The notes: generated by a model from the sequence alone, not told the origin. A stretch of DNA of 64,000 bases from Capilliphycus robustus (GCF_034932365.1 NZ_JAYGHR010000074.1:1-64000); one strand, 5' to 3'; shown: positions 1 to 8,733, counted from the first letter of the stretch. A program made the numbers and translations.

Positions 1-132
1 GATGTTAATGCGGCTAAAAACATTCTGAAAAAAGCCCTAAGTACGGTCGGGCAGACCGGATCTTTAAAGCTTGGGGAGTTTGCACCTCTTTTAATGTTGG
101 ATGATTCCTGCGTTGGAAAGTGCGATCCGTGA
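1..132 (+). CDS. tnpB: TnpB-type transposon protein, C-terminal fragment
   Basis: The reading frame is open from the window edge to TGA at 130-132 and encodes 43 residues beginning DVNAAKNIL. That segment matches the end of IS200/IS605-family TnpB proteins, where the Asp of DxNAAxN is the last RuvC catalytic residue. TnpB is an RNA-guided DNA nuclease encoded by the transposon. Only the extreme C-terminus is visible because the window starts here, so intactness cannot be judged. A hairpin typical of the right end of such elements follows at 141-162. Family assignment rests on one short motif plus that hairpin. Confidence 0.7.
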   Translation, partial: DVNAAKNILKKALSTVGQTGSLKLGEFAPLLMLDDSCVGKCDP

Positions 133-170
133 ACCAAGAATCCCCGTCATTTATGGCGGGGAGTGTCAAC
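133..170 (+). mobile_element. IS200/IS605-type right end with hairpin
   Basis: Directly after the tnpB stop lies an imperfect 10-bp stem (141-150 with 153-162, loop TT), starting TCCCCGTCAT and ending ATGGCGGGGA, followed by GTGTCAAC. Subterminal hairpins followed by a short cleavage tetranucleotide are how this single-strand transposon family marks its ends. In TnpB systems the same region forms the 3' part of the omega RNA. The element would end near 168-170, just before the stop codon of the minus-strand esterase at 173. The exact end is inferred. Confidence 0.55.
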
Positions 171-172
171 CT

Positions 173-1063
173 TTAATTCAGGAGTTGGTGTTGACGCAGA
201 AATTCCTGAATGGTTTGAGAAATTTGACTTTCTTCGGTTGCGTTAAATTGTCCGTGTCCGGCATTGGGAAGAGTTAATAATTGATTGTCAACTCCAGCTT
301 GATCTAAAGCTTGATGAAGTCGCACCGCATGGGAGTAGGGAACAACAGTATCCGCATCACCATGAATCGTTAAAATCGGGGGGAGATTGGGTTTAATATA
401 ATGAAGTGGAGAAACGCGATCGGCAATTTCCAGTTTATCCGGTTGATTCCCGAACCAGGTTACAGCATAATCTCGAGTATTTGAACCGATGATTAAATCT
501 CTGACATCCGTAATTCCGTACCAATTAATAATCGCTGCAACTTTGAGTTGTTCTTCTGGCTGACCGGGTAAATTCCATTCGGTAGACGCCGGAATCAGTC
601 CAGTCGTTAAAGCCAGATGACCACCAGCAGATTCTCCAGCTAAGATCATTTTATCGGTGTCGAAATTATACTTTTCCCCATGACGAATCACCCAACCCAA
701 CGCACAGAGACAATCTTCAACAGCAGCAGGGGCTAAAGCAATATTAGCCAGTCGATACTCTATATTAACGACAGATAACCCCATCTCTAAAAAAGGAATC
801 AGTTTGCTAACTTGTGATTCCTTTTCTCCCCCTACCCATCCTCCCCCATGAATAAAGATGACGGTAGGATGGGGTTGGGAAATTTTGCGTTGATAGACAT
901 CCAGTTTTAGGGGATAGCCGTTAACGGTTAGATAGGTAATATTGAGATGGGTATTGTACTGATTTAACAGTTTTGTCATTGCTAAAGCTGAACCTGCTCG
1001 TTTTCCCCAGACTTGTTTGAGAAACCTTGTAAAGGCAAGAGGGTAAGGGAGGGATGGGGACAT
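173..1063 (-). CDS. alpha/beta hydrolase, esterase/lipase family
   Basis: A 296-residue alpha/beta hydrolase of the HSL/carboxylesterase type. The oxyanion-hole motif HGGGW is at residues 72-76, the nucleophile elbow GESAGGH places the catalytic Ser at 145, the acid is in HGDAD (about 236-238), and the His is at 270 in NAGHG. The order and spacing fit the BD-FAE/esterase subfamily, which hydrolyses small carboxyl esters. The substrate cannot be read from sequence. No signal peptide is obvious. The stop lies three bases beyond the inferred end of the neighbouring IS element, so insertion spared the gene. Upstream, the segment TGGAAACGGATA is repeated at 1063 and 1224. Confidence 0.85.
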   Translation of the reverse strand: MSPSLPYPLAFTRFLKQVWGKRAGSALAMTKLLNQYNTHLNITYLTVNGYPLKLDVYQRKISQPHPTVIFIHGGGWVGGEKESQVSKLIPFLEMGLSVVNIEYRLANIALAPAAVEDCLCALGWVIRHGEKYNFDTDKMILAGESAGGHLALTTGLIPASTEWNLPGQPEEQLKVAAIINWYGITDVRDLIIGSNTRDYAVTWFGNQPDKLEIADRVSPLHYIKPNLPPILTIHGDADTVVPYSHAVRLHQALDQAGVDNQLLTLPNAGHGQFNATEESQISQTIQEFLRQHQLLN

Positions 1064-1371
1064 GGAAACGGATATTGTAACGGATGGGTTAACTTTAGGT
1101 GGTTGGATAGATCGGGGGTGAGTATAGTTTCAGATAATCTATCCGTTTTGATCTTAGCATGGGTTTAATTATCTCAGCCCCAATTTAATCCGTTACCAGT
1201 GGGGTTGTTTGGGTTGATGGTTTTGGAAACGGATAGGGTAACGGATGAGGAGGTTGAGTTATTTTCTATTAAATCACGTTTTGGGGACTGTCTGAGGTTA
1301 GAGATTTGATGAAGGCAGCAACATTTGAAAGATAACGCTAAGATGATTAAGGATTATTCCTGGGATTCTCT
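1064..1371. other. intergenic region between esterase and uvrA, with direct repeat
   Basis: This divergent intergenic stretch holds the promoters of both flanking genes. An imperfect 24-bp direct repeat starting TGGAAACGGATA and ending GTAACGGATG occurs at 1063-1086 and 1224-1247. No LexA-like or other operator could be assigned with confidence. Nothing protein-like was seen. Confidence 0.4.
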
Positions 1372-4300
1372 ATGTTCGACTCGGCTAACCTGATGCCTGA
1401 TCAAACTCATCAGTCCCTCAACGGCTATTCGTTGAACTCAGCCTCTGAAAATACCATTCGCATTCGAGGAGCCAGACAGCACAACCTGAAAAATATTGAT
1501 CTGGAATTGCCTCGCGATCGCTTAATTGTGTTTACCGGGGTGTCAGGTTCAGGGAAGTCTTCTTTGGCGTTTGATACGATTTTTGCTGAAGGTCAACGCC
1601 GCTATGTCGAATCATTGAGCGCCTACGCCCGTCAATTCCTCGGACAGTTGGATAAACCCGATGTTGATGCCATTGAAGGCTTGAGTCCAGCTATTTCCAT
1701 TGACCAAAAATCAACATCCCATAATCCCAGGTCTACCGTCGGGACGGTGACGGAGATTTATGATTACCTCAGATTACTCTTTGGACGAGCCGGAGAACCT
1801 CATTGTCCGGTTTGCGATCGCAATATTGCCCCCCAAACCATTGATCAAATGTGCGATCGCATTCTTGAACTGCCAGACCGCACCAAGTTCCATATTCTCG
1901 CCCCTGTTGTCCGAGGGAAAAAGGGGACTCATCGTAAGCTTCTTTCCAGTTTAGCCTCGGAAGGATTTGTTCGCGTGAGGGTAAATGGAGAGGTTTTTGA
2001 ACTGTCTGATTTGCCCGACTTAGATAAAAATTATACACATAGCATCGAAATCGTTATTGACCGCCTGATTAAAAAGCCAGGTATAGAGGAACGTGTAGCC
2101 GACTCCATGGGAACCTGCCTTCGGTATTCACGGGGTATTGCGATTATTGATGTGTTAGATGATACATCGGGCAAGGTATCCGCGTCGCGAGTTGATAGTA
2201 AGTATAACCCAACTGACGAAAAAATAGCAAGATCTGGGATGGAATTTAAAGCCGAAAATGGGGAGAATTCCTATCAGCATCACCCTTTACCAGAAGTGGG
2301 AAAAACCGCTTTATCTCAACTGATCTTTTCCGAAAACTTCGCCTGTCCCGAACATGGGGCAGTGATGGAAGAACTATCGCCCCGTCTATTTTCCTTTAAC
2401 TCCCCCTATGGAGCCTGTCCGACTTGTCATGGGTTAGGACATCTCCGCACCTTTTCCCCGGAGCTGGTCGTGCCTGACCCGGAAGCGCCGCTTTATAGTG
2501 CGATCGCCCCTTGGTCGGAAAAAGACGATTCCTACTATTTTTCGTTGCTCTATAGTGTCGGTCAGGCGTTTGGGTTTGATATCAACACCCCTTGGAAAAA
2601 TCTCACCCAAAAACAGCAACAGATTGTTTTATACGGCTCAGAAGAACCAATTTGGATTGAAACCGATTCTCGCTATCGAGAACGACAGGGATATGAACGC
2701 CCCTATCCGGGTGTAATTCCTCTGTTACAACGACAATATGATGAAAGTAGTTCGGAGTTACAAAAGCAAAAATTAGAACAATATTTAATCGATCAAGCTT
2801 GCGAAACTTGTCGGGGAAAACGACTCAAACCGGAAGCATTGGCGGTGAAATTAGGGCAGTATTCGATTACTGATTTAACAGAAGTTTCCATTCGAGAATG
2901 TTTGCAGCGTATTCAGCAGTTAAAGCTGAGTGAAAGACAAGCGCAAATTGCTGATTTAGTTCTGCGGGAAATACGCGCCCGGTTGCAGTTTTTACTCGAT
3001 GTCGGGTTAGATTATTTAACCTTGGCAAGAACCGCTTCTTCCTTGTCGGGAGGAGAAGCCCAACGCATTCGATTAGCGACTCAAATTGGTTCCGGTTTAA
3101 CGGGGGTTTTGTATGTCTTAGATGAACCGAGTATTGGGTTACATCAACGAGATAACGGAAGACTGTTGAAAACGTTAATGAAATTGCGAGATTTAGGCAA
3201 TACATTAATTGTGGTCGAACATGACGAAGAAACCATTCGCGCTGCCGATTTTTTAGTCGATATCGGGCCGGGTGCAGGTTTACATGGCGGTGAAATTGTC
3301 GCTCTTGGAAAATTAGACAATATTTTAACCAGTGAAACCTCTTTAACAGGCGCTTATTTATCAGGAAGATGCAAAATAGAAACACCTCCGCAACGTCGTC
3401 CGGGAAATGGGCGATCATTAGTTCTCAAAGATGCTCACCGAAATAACCTCAAACATCTCAATGTTGAACTGCCACTCGGAAAATTAGTCTGTATTACCGG
3501 AGTGTCCGGTTCAGGAAAATCAACATTAATTAATGAGTTACTTTATCCGGCTTTACAACATCATTTTAGTCGGAAAGTTCCCTTTCCCCAAGACTTAAAA
3601 AAATTAACGGGGTTAGATGCCTTAGATAAAGTGATTGTGATCGATCAATCTCCCATTGGTCGGACACCCCGTTCTAATACAGCAACTTATACAGGCCTGT
3701 TTGATATCCTGCGGGCGACCTTTGCAGAAACCATAGAAGCCAAAGCCAGAGGATATAAACCCGGACGATTTTCATTTAACGTAAAAGGAGGACGATGTGA
3801 AGCCTGTAACGGACAGGGCGTTAATGTGATTGAGATGAACTTTTTACCCGATGTTTATGTCCAATGCGAAGTCTGTAAAGGGGCGAGATATAACCGCGAA
3901 ACACTACAAGTCAAATATAAAGGATATTCTATTGCTGATGTTTTAAATATGACCGTTGAAGAAGCATTAAGCGTATTTGAAAATATTCCCAAAGCAGCCA
4001 CTCGTTTACAAACGTTGATAGATGTTGGATTAGGATATGTCAAATTAGGTCAACCTGCACCAACGCTATCAGGAGGAGAAGCCCAACGGGTAAAATTAGC
4101 CTCAGAATTGTCAAAACGGGCGACGGGAAAAACGTTATATTTAATAGATGAACCGACAACCGGACTATCGTTTTATGATGTTCATCAGTTGTTGAATGTT
4201 TTACAACGGTTGGTGGATAAAGGCAACTCAATGATTGTGATTGAACACAATTTAGATGTGATTCGGTGTGCGGATTGGGTGATTGATTTAGGACCAGAAG

Positions 4301-4440
4301 GGGGCGATAAAGGCGGAGAAATTGTTGCAGAAGGAACCCCGGAAGCCGTAGCGAAAAATCAGCGATCGCATACCGGGGAGTATTTAAAAGAAGTTCTCAA
4401 ACAATATCCCCCTGTGAAAGTAGAATCAGGTACAATTTAG
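1372..4440 (+). CDS. uvrA: UvrABC excinuclease subunit A
   Basis: UvrA recognises bulky DNA lesions as a dimer and loads UvrB in nucleotide excision repair. The 1022-residue protein has two ABC ATPase halves. Walker A GVSGSGKSS is at 56-64 and a second GVSGSGKST near 710. The LSGGEAQR signatures lie near 559 and 899. Zinc-finger cysteines appear as CPVC, CPEHG/CPTC and CEAC...CEVC. It is somewhat longer than the usual 940-970 residues: there is a short N-terminal extension and a stretch around 265-315 not common in other UvrAs. The ATG at 1372 gives the full frame; an ATG at residue 8 is an alternative. It is monocistronic, followed by a palindrome array. Confidence 0.98.
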   Translation: MFDSANLMPDQTHQSLNGYSLNSASENTIRIRGARQHNLKNIDLELPRDRLIVFTGVSGSGKSSLAFDTIFAEGQRRYVESLSAYARQFLGQLDKPDVDAIEGLSPAISIDQKSTSHNPRSTVGTVTEIYDYLRLLFGRAGEPHCPVCDRNIAPQTIDQMCDRILELPDRTKFHILAPVVRGKKGTHRKLLSSLASEGFVRVRVNGEVFELSDLPDLDKNYTHSIEIVIDRLIKKPGIEERVADSMGTCLRYSRGIAIIDVLDDTSGKVSASRVDSKYNPTDEKIARSGMEFKAENGENSYQHHPLPEVGKTALSQLIFSENFACPEHGAVMEELSPRLFSFNSPYGACPTCHGLGHLRTFSPELVVPDPEAPLYSAIAPWSEKDDSYYFSLLYSVGQAFGFDINTPWKNLTQKQQQIVLYGSEEPIWIETDSRYRERQGYERPYPGVIPLLQRQYDESSSELQKQKLEQYLIDQACETCRGKRLKPEALAVKLGQYSITDLTEVSIRECLQRIQQLKLSERQAQIADLVLREIRARLQFLLDVGLDYLTLARTASSLSGGEAQRIRLATQIGSGLTGVLYVLDEPSIGLHQRDNGRLLKTLMKLRDLGNTLIVVEHDEETIRAADFLVDIGPGAGLHGGEIVALGKLDNILTSETSLTGAYLSGRCKIETPPQRRPGNGRSLVLKDAHRNNLKHLNVELPLGKLVCITGVSGSGKSTLINELLYPALQHHFSRKVPFPQDLKKLTGLDALDKVIVIDQSPIGRTPRSNTATYTGLFDILRATFAETIEAKARGYKPGRFSFNVKGGRCEACNGQGVNVIEMNFLPDVYVQCEVCKGARYNRETLQVKYKGYSIADVLNMTVEEALSVFENIPKAATRLQTLIDVGLGYVKLGQPAPTLSGGEAQRVKLASELSKRATGKTLYLIDEPTTGLSFYDVHQLLNVLQRLVDKGNSMIVIEHNLDVIRCADWVIDLGPEGGDKGGEIVAEGTPEAVAKNQRSHTGEYLKEVLKQYPPVKVESGTI

Positions 4441-4446
4441 CGCCCA

Positions 4447-5015
4447 CCAGGAAATCAATTTCCTGGCTAATACTTGAAGTCAGTTAAAACTGACTGGAGA
4501 ATTGAATTAAAAATAGTCCTCTTAAGAGGACTTGGGTTTTGAGACCGAGATTTCAATCTCAGGCTAACTAACTAACGGGTTGGGATTTTCAGGCTGAGGT
4601 GTTGAGACAGAACTCACCAGGAAATCAATTTCCTGGCTAATACTTGAAGTCAGTTAAAACTGACTGGAGAATTTGATTAAATTTGAGTCCTATATGCGAG
4701 GACTTGGCGTTTTAGACAGAGATTTCAATCTCTGGCTGTCTGGCTGTCTGTGGCTGTCTGTGGCTGTCTCTCTCTGACTAACGGGTTTAGATTTTCAGGC
4801 TGAGGTGTTGAGACAGAACTCACCAGGAAATCAATTTCCTGGCTAATAATTGAAGTCAGTTGAAACTGACTAGAGAATTTGATTAAATTTGAGTCCTCTG
4901 AAGAGGACTTGGCGTTTTAGACAGAGATTTCAATCTCTGGCTGACTGGAGAATTTCATCAAATTTTAGTCCTCTTAAGAGGACTTTGGCGTTTTAGACAG
5001 AGATTTCAATCTCTG
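4447..5015. repeat. array of short palindromes in fixed order A-B-C-D
   Basis: Four different small palindromes recur in the same order. A is CCAGGAAATCAATTTCCTGG (4447, 4617, 4823). B is GTCAGTTAAAACTGAC or its TGAA variant (4479, 4649, 4855). C is AGTCCTCTTAAGAGGACT or variants (4515, 4686, 4892, 4967). D is CAGAGATTTCAATCTCTG or a shorter form (4547, 4717, 4922, 4998). Neighbouring palindromes are about 30-37 bp apart. Several substitutions keep pairing: C3 has TGAA at the centre where C1 has TTAA, with both arms intact. C2 is degenerate in the middle. A GGCTGTCT-type microsatellite sits at about 4733-4778. Function unknown. Confidence 0.9.
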
Positions 5016-5220
5016 GACTCTAGCAGGATTAACATTAGACAGATAAACGAGCCAAACAATTGACACAAACTCAACTCTACCGATATAATACCACTACGGT
5101 TGAAACCAAAACTAGATCTCCCTCAAACGACCTCAGCACAGAACAACACCAAAAAGCCCTAAAAAAATTGAACGCGCTATGCGCGAAAAGGGCAAAAAAT
5201 TAAGTGCAAAGGGCTAAGTG
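5016..5220. other. AT-rich spacer downstream of the variable gene
   Basis: No gene is seen. The stretch contains the GC-rich hairpin listed at 5173-5185 and, between about 5186 and 5225, degenerate repeats of a CCCTTTGCACTTA-like unit (read on the minus strand) that abut the 3' end of the variable gene. Confidence 0.5.
5173..5185. promoter_or_regulatory. GC-rich hairpin beyond the variable-region gene
   Basis: The sequence CGCGCTATGCGCG forms a perfect 5-bp GC stem with a 3-nt loop, about 35 bp beyond the stop of the FGE-like gene. Diversity-generating retroelements often carry a short GC-rich hairpin or cruciform just downstream of the variable region that aids mutagenic homing. The position fits, but the role here is inferred. 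Confidence 0.4.
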
Positions 5221-6174
5221 CTAAAGGGCAAAGGAGAATCCTGGAACGCACAACACACGAAAACCACCGGAACTGTCGAAGTAGCTGCGCCGAAAAAGGT
5301 TGAAGTAGTGGTAGCGGTAGGCAGAACGGCAGAGCCTAGAATCGTAGCCGCGGGAGCCGCCCCGCAGCACCATCGTCGTATGATCATCCATATTTATTAA
5401 ATTGATTAAATTATCAACATAATTTATATAACGATTATCGTTTACACTTTCATCCCAGACGCTACCATCTCTTGGAGCATTTTCATAGTTTTCATGCCAG
5501 GGGTCGGCGCACCATTCCCAAACATTGCCGTGCATATCGAACAAGCCGAAATTGTTGGCAACCTGGAAACTACCGACCGGGGTTATTTCTGGTTTAGCAT
5601 AGGTATGACTTCTATAGTAGTAGAGGTTGGCGACATCAATTGAAATGGTTTCGCCAAAATGGAAGGGAGTTGTTGTTCCCGCTCGACAGGCATATTCCCA
5701 TTGAGCCTCACTCGGTAAGCAATAGGATTTACCCGTGTGTTTGGAGAGCCTTGCACAGAACTCTACTGCATCATACCATGAAACTCGCTCAACGGGTCGA
5801 TTTTCTCCTTGAAAATATGAGGGGTCGGGATCTAAATCTCGCTGAAGCTTGGGGAGAGAAGCCACCGCTTTCCATTGTGCCTCAGTTACGGGATATTTCC
5901 CCATGAAAAAGGAGTCAACGCTTACTCGATGTTGGGGTCTTTCGCTATAACAATAACGGCTTACTTCTTCACTCTCTGGAGAACCCATGATAAATTCACC
6001 TGCGGGGATTTTCACCATATCGAGGGTGACACCATTCCCCAAGTCTTCCGTGAAATATTCTGCTGACTTGCGTTGTCGTTGACTTTCTTTTCCAGTTTCA
6101 TCCAGTGTGACCACATCAAACTCAAAGGTTAAAAGTTGCTGTTCCGAATTAGATTCTGGTTGTTGGTCTGTCAT
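5221..6174 (-). CDS. FGE/SUMF1-family protein with probable DGR variable C-terminus
   Basis: A 317-residue formylglycine-generating-enzyme (C-type lectin) fold protein. Motifs include the early IPAGEFIMGS, PVERVSWYDAVEFCARLS, LPSEAQWEYACRAG, HGNVWEWC and a terminal GGFRVLC. The Cys pair of true FGE is not seen, so sulfatase activation is unlikely. Residues 271-306 look like a DGR variable region: where relatives repeat Asn, this protein has Gly, Tyr, Leu, Tyr, Tyr, His, Tyr, Phe, Asn, Ser, Tyr, Phe, Asp, and nearly all those codons are NNC (ggc, tac, ctc, cac, ttc, aac, agc, gac). That is the product expected from adenine mutagenesis of AAC template codons, and it contrasts with the T-ending codons common elsewhere. 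The protein probably binds a ligand at this surface. No RT or template repeat is in the window. Confidence 0.8.
   Translation of the reverse strand: MTDQQPESNSEQQLLTFEFDVVTLDETGKESQRQRKSAEYFTEDLGNGVTLDMVKIPAGEFIMGSPESEEVSRYCYSERPQHRVSVDSFFMGKYPVTEAQWKAVASLPKLQRDLDPDPSYFQGENRPVERVSWYDAVEFCARLSKHTGKSYCLPSEAQWEYACRAGTTTPFHFGETISIDVANLYYYRSHTYAKPEITPVGSFQVANNFGLFDMHGNVWEWCADPWHENYENAPRDGSVWDESVNDNRYINYVDNLINLINMDDHTTMVLRGGSRGYDSRLCRSAYRYHYFNLFRRSYFDSSGGFRVLCVPGFSFAL
5259..5367 (-). other. candidate DGR variable region (VR)
   Basis: This span codes for the stretch from RGGS to GGFR at the C-terminus of the FGE-like protein. Codons at variable positions end in C and differ mainly at positions 1 and 2, as expected from AAC in a template repeat. 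Intervening codons for Arg, Cys, Ser and Ala look constant. A template repeat would show the same sequence with A at the changed positions. It was not found here, so the RT and template would have to lie elsewhere. Confidence 0.6.
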
Positions 6175-6269
6175 GGGATCGCCAGTGTATTGCTACTGTA
6201 ACTATTCTAACTCGAGTTGGGCTATGTTTGGTCGTTCTATTAATTTATTTTCAGCGAAAAATACACCCA

Positions 6270-6386
6270 CCAGGAAATCAATTTTCTGGCTAATAATTAA
6301 AATCAGTTGAAACTGACTCTGAAATTTAATGAAATTTAGTCCTCTTGAGAGGACTTTTGCTTTTGAGACAGAGATTTCAATCTCTG
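6270..6386. repeat. single A-B-C-D palindrome set
   Basis: One further copy of the set seen at 4447-5015. A is at 6270-6289 (one arm mismatched), B at 6303-6316, C at 6338-6355 with TTGA at the centre, and D at 6369-6386. Order and spacing match the large array. The two sets bracket the FGE-like gene. Confidence 0.85.
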
Positions 6387-6415
6387 GACTTCTAGCAAGA
6401 GATAATAGACAGAGA

Positions 6416-6474
6416 GGGCGGGTTTATGTAGGTTGTTTATAGGAAACATAAATTTGTTCAGAACCCGCCCCTAC
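6416..6474. repeat. GGGCGGGTT-type inverted-repeat element
   Basis: A roughly 58-bp element begins GGGCGGGTTTAT and ends GAACCCGCCCCTAC, so its ends can pair. Related copies occur at 30043-30101, 30158-30212, 30278-30337 and 58272-58333. It resembles dispersed non-autonomous intergenic repeats of cyanobacteria. The stretch from 6475 to 6533 holds a second hairpin, GGGCGC paired with GCGCCC at 6502-6521, at the 3' side of the minus-strand DUF3370 gene. Confidence 0.7.
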
Positions 6475-6533
6475 AACAGTGGTCGGGAAAATAAATTTGT
6501 TGGGCGCAAGCAATAGCGCCCCTACGGGTTGAA

Positions 6534-7967
6534 TTATTGAGAGGTTTTATCGACAGTTTTAACGGTTAAAACTTGCGGGGGCGTTGCATCGGGAGGATAA
6601 CGAAAATCAACTCGAATGGTTCGTTTTTCTTGAGGTTTTAAGGTAACAGTTAACAAGGGTTCAACCTGTTGACCTCGACGTTGCCACAAATGAACATAGC
6701 GAGTTATGGTATTATTTTGTTCATCGAGATACTGTAAGCGCACTGTCCCCCGAAAATAGGGAAAATCCCAAGAAGGCTGACGAAACATTAACCCGCCTTG
6801 GGAAAGACGGTCTTCTTTATTGGGTGTTGCGAGGGTGACTGTAACGGTTTGCGGGGTATTGGTGGGGTTAAATAAGGGTAAATTCAAATCATAATGTAAT
6901 CCATAATTTCCATGAGACTCATAGGCGGTATCGGGATAACGAACTAATAATTTCGCCGCTTGAACTTGTTTTGTTCCCAAGGTTCCCGCCCGGACTGTAC
7001 TAATCACATAAGAGAACCCTTTTCCTGTTTCAGGAATGCTTAAAATATCTTCACCCTCATCGACTAAATTCGCCGCCCACAGCGAACCCTGTTGAACTCC
7101 CGCCACGCGACTGTAAATTAACTGACCGCCAATTTGATCGGGAGGGGTTGGCATTTTATCGCGAGGTTGTGCTAAAGTTTCCGTGTTGAGTAATTGTTGC
7201 CACTCAATTAAAGTCGGGGCAATCTCTCTACCGTCTTGGTGCTGCTTCGCGTACATGGCTAAACTGGCAACATAAACCCTAGCAGGGGAATTGGGTGTAT
7301 CGCCCCGGCTATTTAATATCATAAAGGTAGAGCGGCCATTTACAGGACGTTCTAAACCTTTCACCGGAATGGGATGATTGAGTAACATTCGACTTTCCCC
7401 AGGCGGAATTACCAACTTTTCAGGAAAACCCGCTTGTCGAACCCCTCGTAAAACCGTATCTACTGCCCGAATACCTGGGCCTGAATAAATCTCACCATTA
7501 GGGTTTTCACTCAAAGGCGGTTTCTGTTTAAACGGTGCATCCGGTTCCATTAAATAACTCGCCGCCCCTAAAATATCGAGTGTTACTTTTTCTGTTCCGG
7601 GGTTATTAACAATTATCCCTAAATATAATGTTTTTGACTCCGGTGGGGTGTGAACAAAATGATGAGCAAACAGTTCAAATTTGCCGCTAAGGGGATAGTT
7701 TAAATGGGCTTCAGGAACCGCTTTTCCGTCTGTTGGAAAGGTGGAAAGTAAAATTCCTTCTTTTTTCACCCACTCGGGACTATTGCTGTTAAACATCAAA
7801 ATCTCATCCACTTTTCCCGGTAACGCACGCACTTCACCGGGCTGAATAATCACTTCTGGTGTCGCCGCTTGTAAGGTTTCCGGTTGCGGTGACATTTTGA
7901 GAAATATCCCACAACCGCTACACAAGGTTAACGCTGCAACGAGAATAGAAATAGTCGGGTTTTTCAT
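6534..7967 (-). CDS. DUF3370 family exported protein
   Basis: A 477-residue cyanobacterial DUF3370 protein. The N-terminus is a signal sequence (MKNPTISILVAALTLCSGCG), with Cys 19 in a weak lipobox context, so lipoprotein anchoring is possible but not certain. The mature part begins with a conserved EVRALPGKVDEILMFNSNSP segment and continues as a beta-rich domain, with HYDLNLPLFNPTN and a C-terminal RTIRVDFRYPPDATPPQVLT region. No catalytic motif is visible and the function is unknown. It probably acts in the periplasm or outer envelope. It is isolated, with its own upstream region toward 8128. Confidence 0.85.
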   Translation of the reverse strand: MKNPTISILVAALTLCSGCGIFLKMSPQPETLQAATPEVIIQPGEVRALPGKVDEILMFNSNSPEWVKKEGILLSTFPTDGKAVPEAHLNYPLSGKFELFAHHFVHTPPESKTLYLGIIVNNPGTEKVTLDILGAASYLMEPDAPFKQKPPLSENPNGEIYSGPGIRAVDTVLRGVRQAGFPEKLVIPPGESRMLLNHPIPVKGLERPVNGRSTFMILNSRGDTPNSPARVYVASLAMYAKQHQDGREIAPTLIEWQQLLNTETLAQPRDKMPTPPDQIGGQLIYSRVAGVQQGSLWAANLVDEGEDILSIPETGKGFSYVISTVRAGTLGTKQVQAAKLLVRYPDTAYESHGNYGLHYDLNLPLFNPTNTPQTVTVTLATPNKEDRLSQGGLMFRQPSWDFPYFRGTVRLQYLDEQNNTITRYVHLWQRRGQQVEPLLTVTLKPQEKRTIRVDFRYPPDATPPQVLTVKTVDKTSQ

Positions 7968-8127
7968 AGGTTCAGAACCGTTGGAAGTTGAGGAAAGCCA
8001 TTGTTTTCTGTAAAATTTCCTTCCATCATATTATTGACGATTCCCGGATGATTTTTGAGCCTCTCCTGTAGGGTGCATCAGAAAATTAATTGAAGATTGT
8101 ATAATCAACGTTTTCATACCCAAAATT

Positions 8128-8733
8128 ATGTACAATGAGATTAATATTATTCGTGATATTGACGATTATATGATGTTCGTTCAACAATTAAAACGACGGT
8201 TTACTATTTCTGAATACCATCAAATGGCAGAAGTCGGAATTTTAACGCCAAGCGATCGCGTAGAATTGATTAACGGAGAAATTATCTCAATGTCGCCCAT
8301 TGGAAAACGTCATGCAGCTTGTGTAAATCGGCTCAATCAGTTATTTTATCAGAAGTTAGGCGATCGCATTTTGATTAGTGTTCAAAATCCGATATTACTG
8401 AATAATTTATCCGAACCCCAACCCGATATTGCTTTATTACAACCCCGAACTGATTTTTATGCGTCAGGACATCCTCAAGCTTCTGATATTTTTCTCATTG
8501 TAGAAGTGGCAGATAGCAGTATAAACTATGATCAAGAGGTCAAAATTCCCCTTTATAGTTCCAGTGGAATAATAGAGGTTTGGTTGGTTGATTTGAATCA
8601 AAATCGTTTACAGGTTTATCAACAACCAACAGAGATAGGATATCAAATTATTCAACAATTTCAACCCGAAGATAGCCTATCTCCTCTGGCTTTTCCTGAA
8701 ATTAACGTTAGAGTCAATGAGATGATTTTGTAA
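8128..8733 (+). CDS. Uma2 family endonuclease-like protein (DUF820)
   Basis: A 201-residue Uma2/DUF820 protein, a PD-(D/E)XK-fold family expanded in cyanobacteria. Typical signatures are RRFTISEYHQMAEVGIL, DRVELINGEIISMSPIG, EPQPDIALLQPR (the Asp of the PD motif) and FLIVEVADSSINYDQEVKIPLYS, containing E-x-A and K. Nuclease activity has mostly been inferred from the fold, and the biological role is unsettled. The start could be 8128 or the ATG pair at 8170/8173, which would bring it closer to family length. No Shine-Dalgarno sequence separates them. A second member lies at 35000-35587. Confidence 0.85.
   Translation: MYNEINIIRDIDDYMMFVQQLKRRFTISEYHQMAEVGILTPSDRVELINGEIISMSPIGKRHAACVNRLNQLFYQKLGDRILISVQNPILLNNLSEPQPDIALLQPRTDFYASGHPQASDIFLIVEVADSSINYDQEVKIPLYSSSGIIEVWLVDLNQNRLQVYQQPTEIGYQIIQQFQPEDSLSPLAFPEINVRVNEMIL

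Noticed and set aside
4447..5015. CRISPR array
   Set aside because: Spacing near 30-37 bp is suggestive, but the repeated units are four different palindromes and the sequence between them is also conserved, so there are no unique spacers. No cas genes are present.
5221..6174. Sulfatase-activating formylglycine enzyme
   Set aside because: The active-site Cys pair is not seen and the C-terminus matches DGR targets better.
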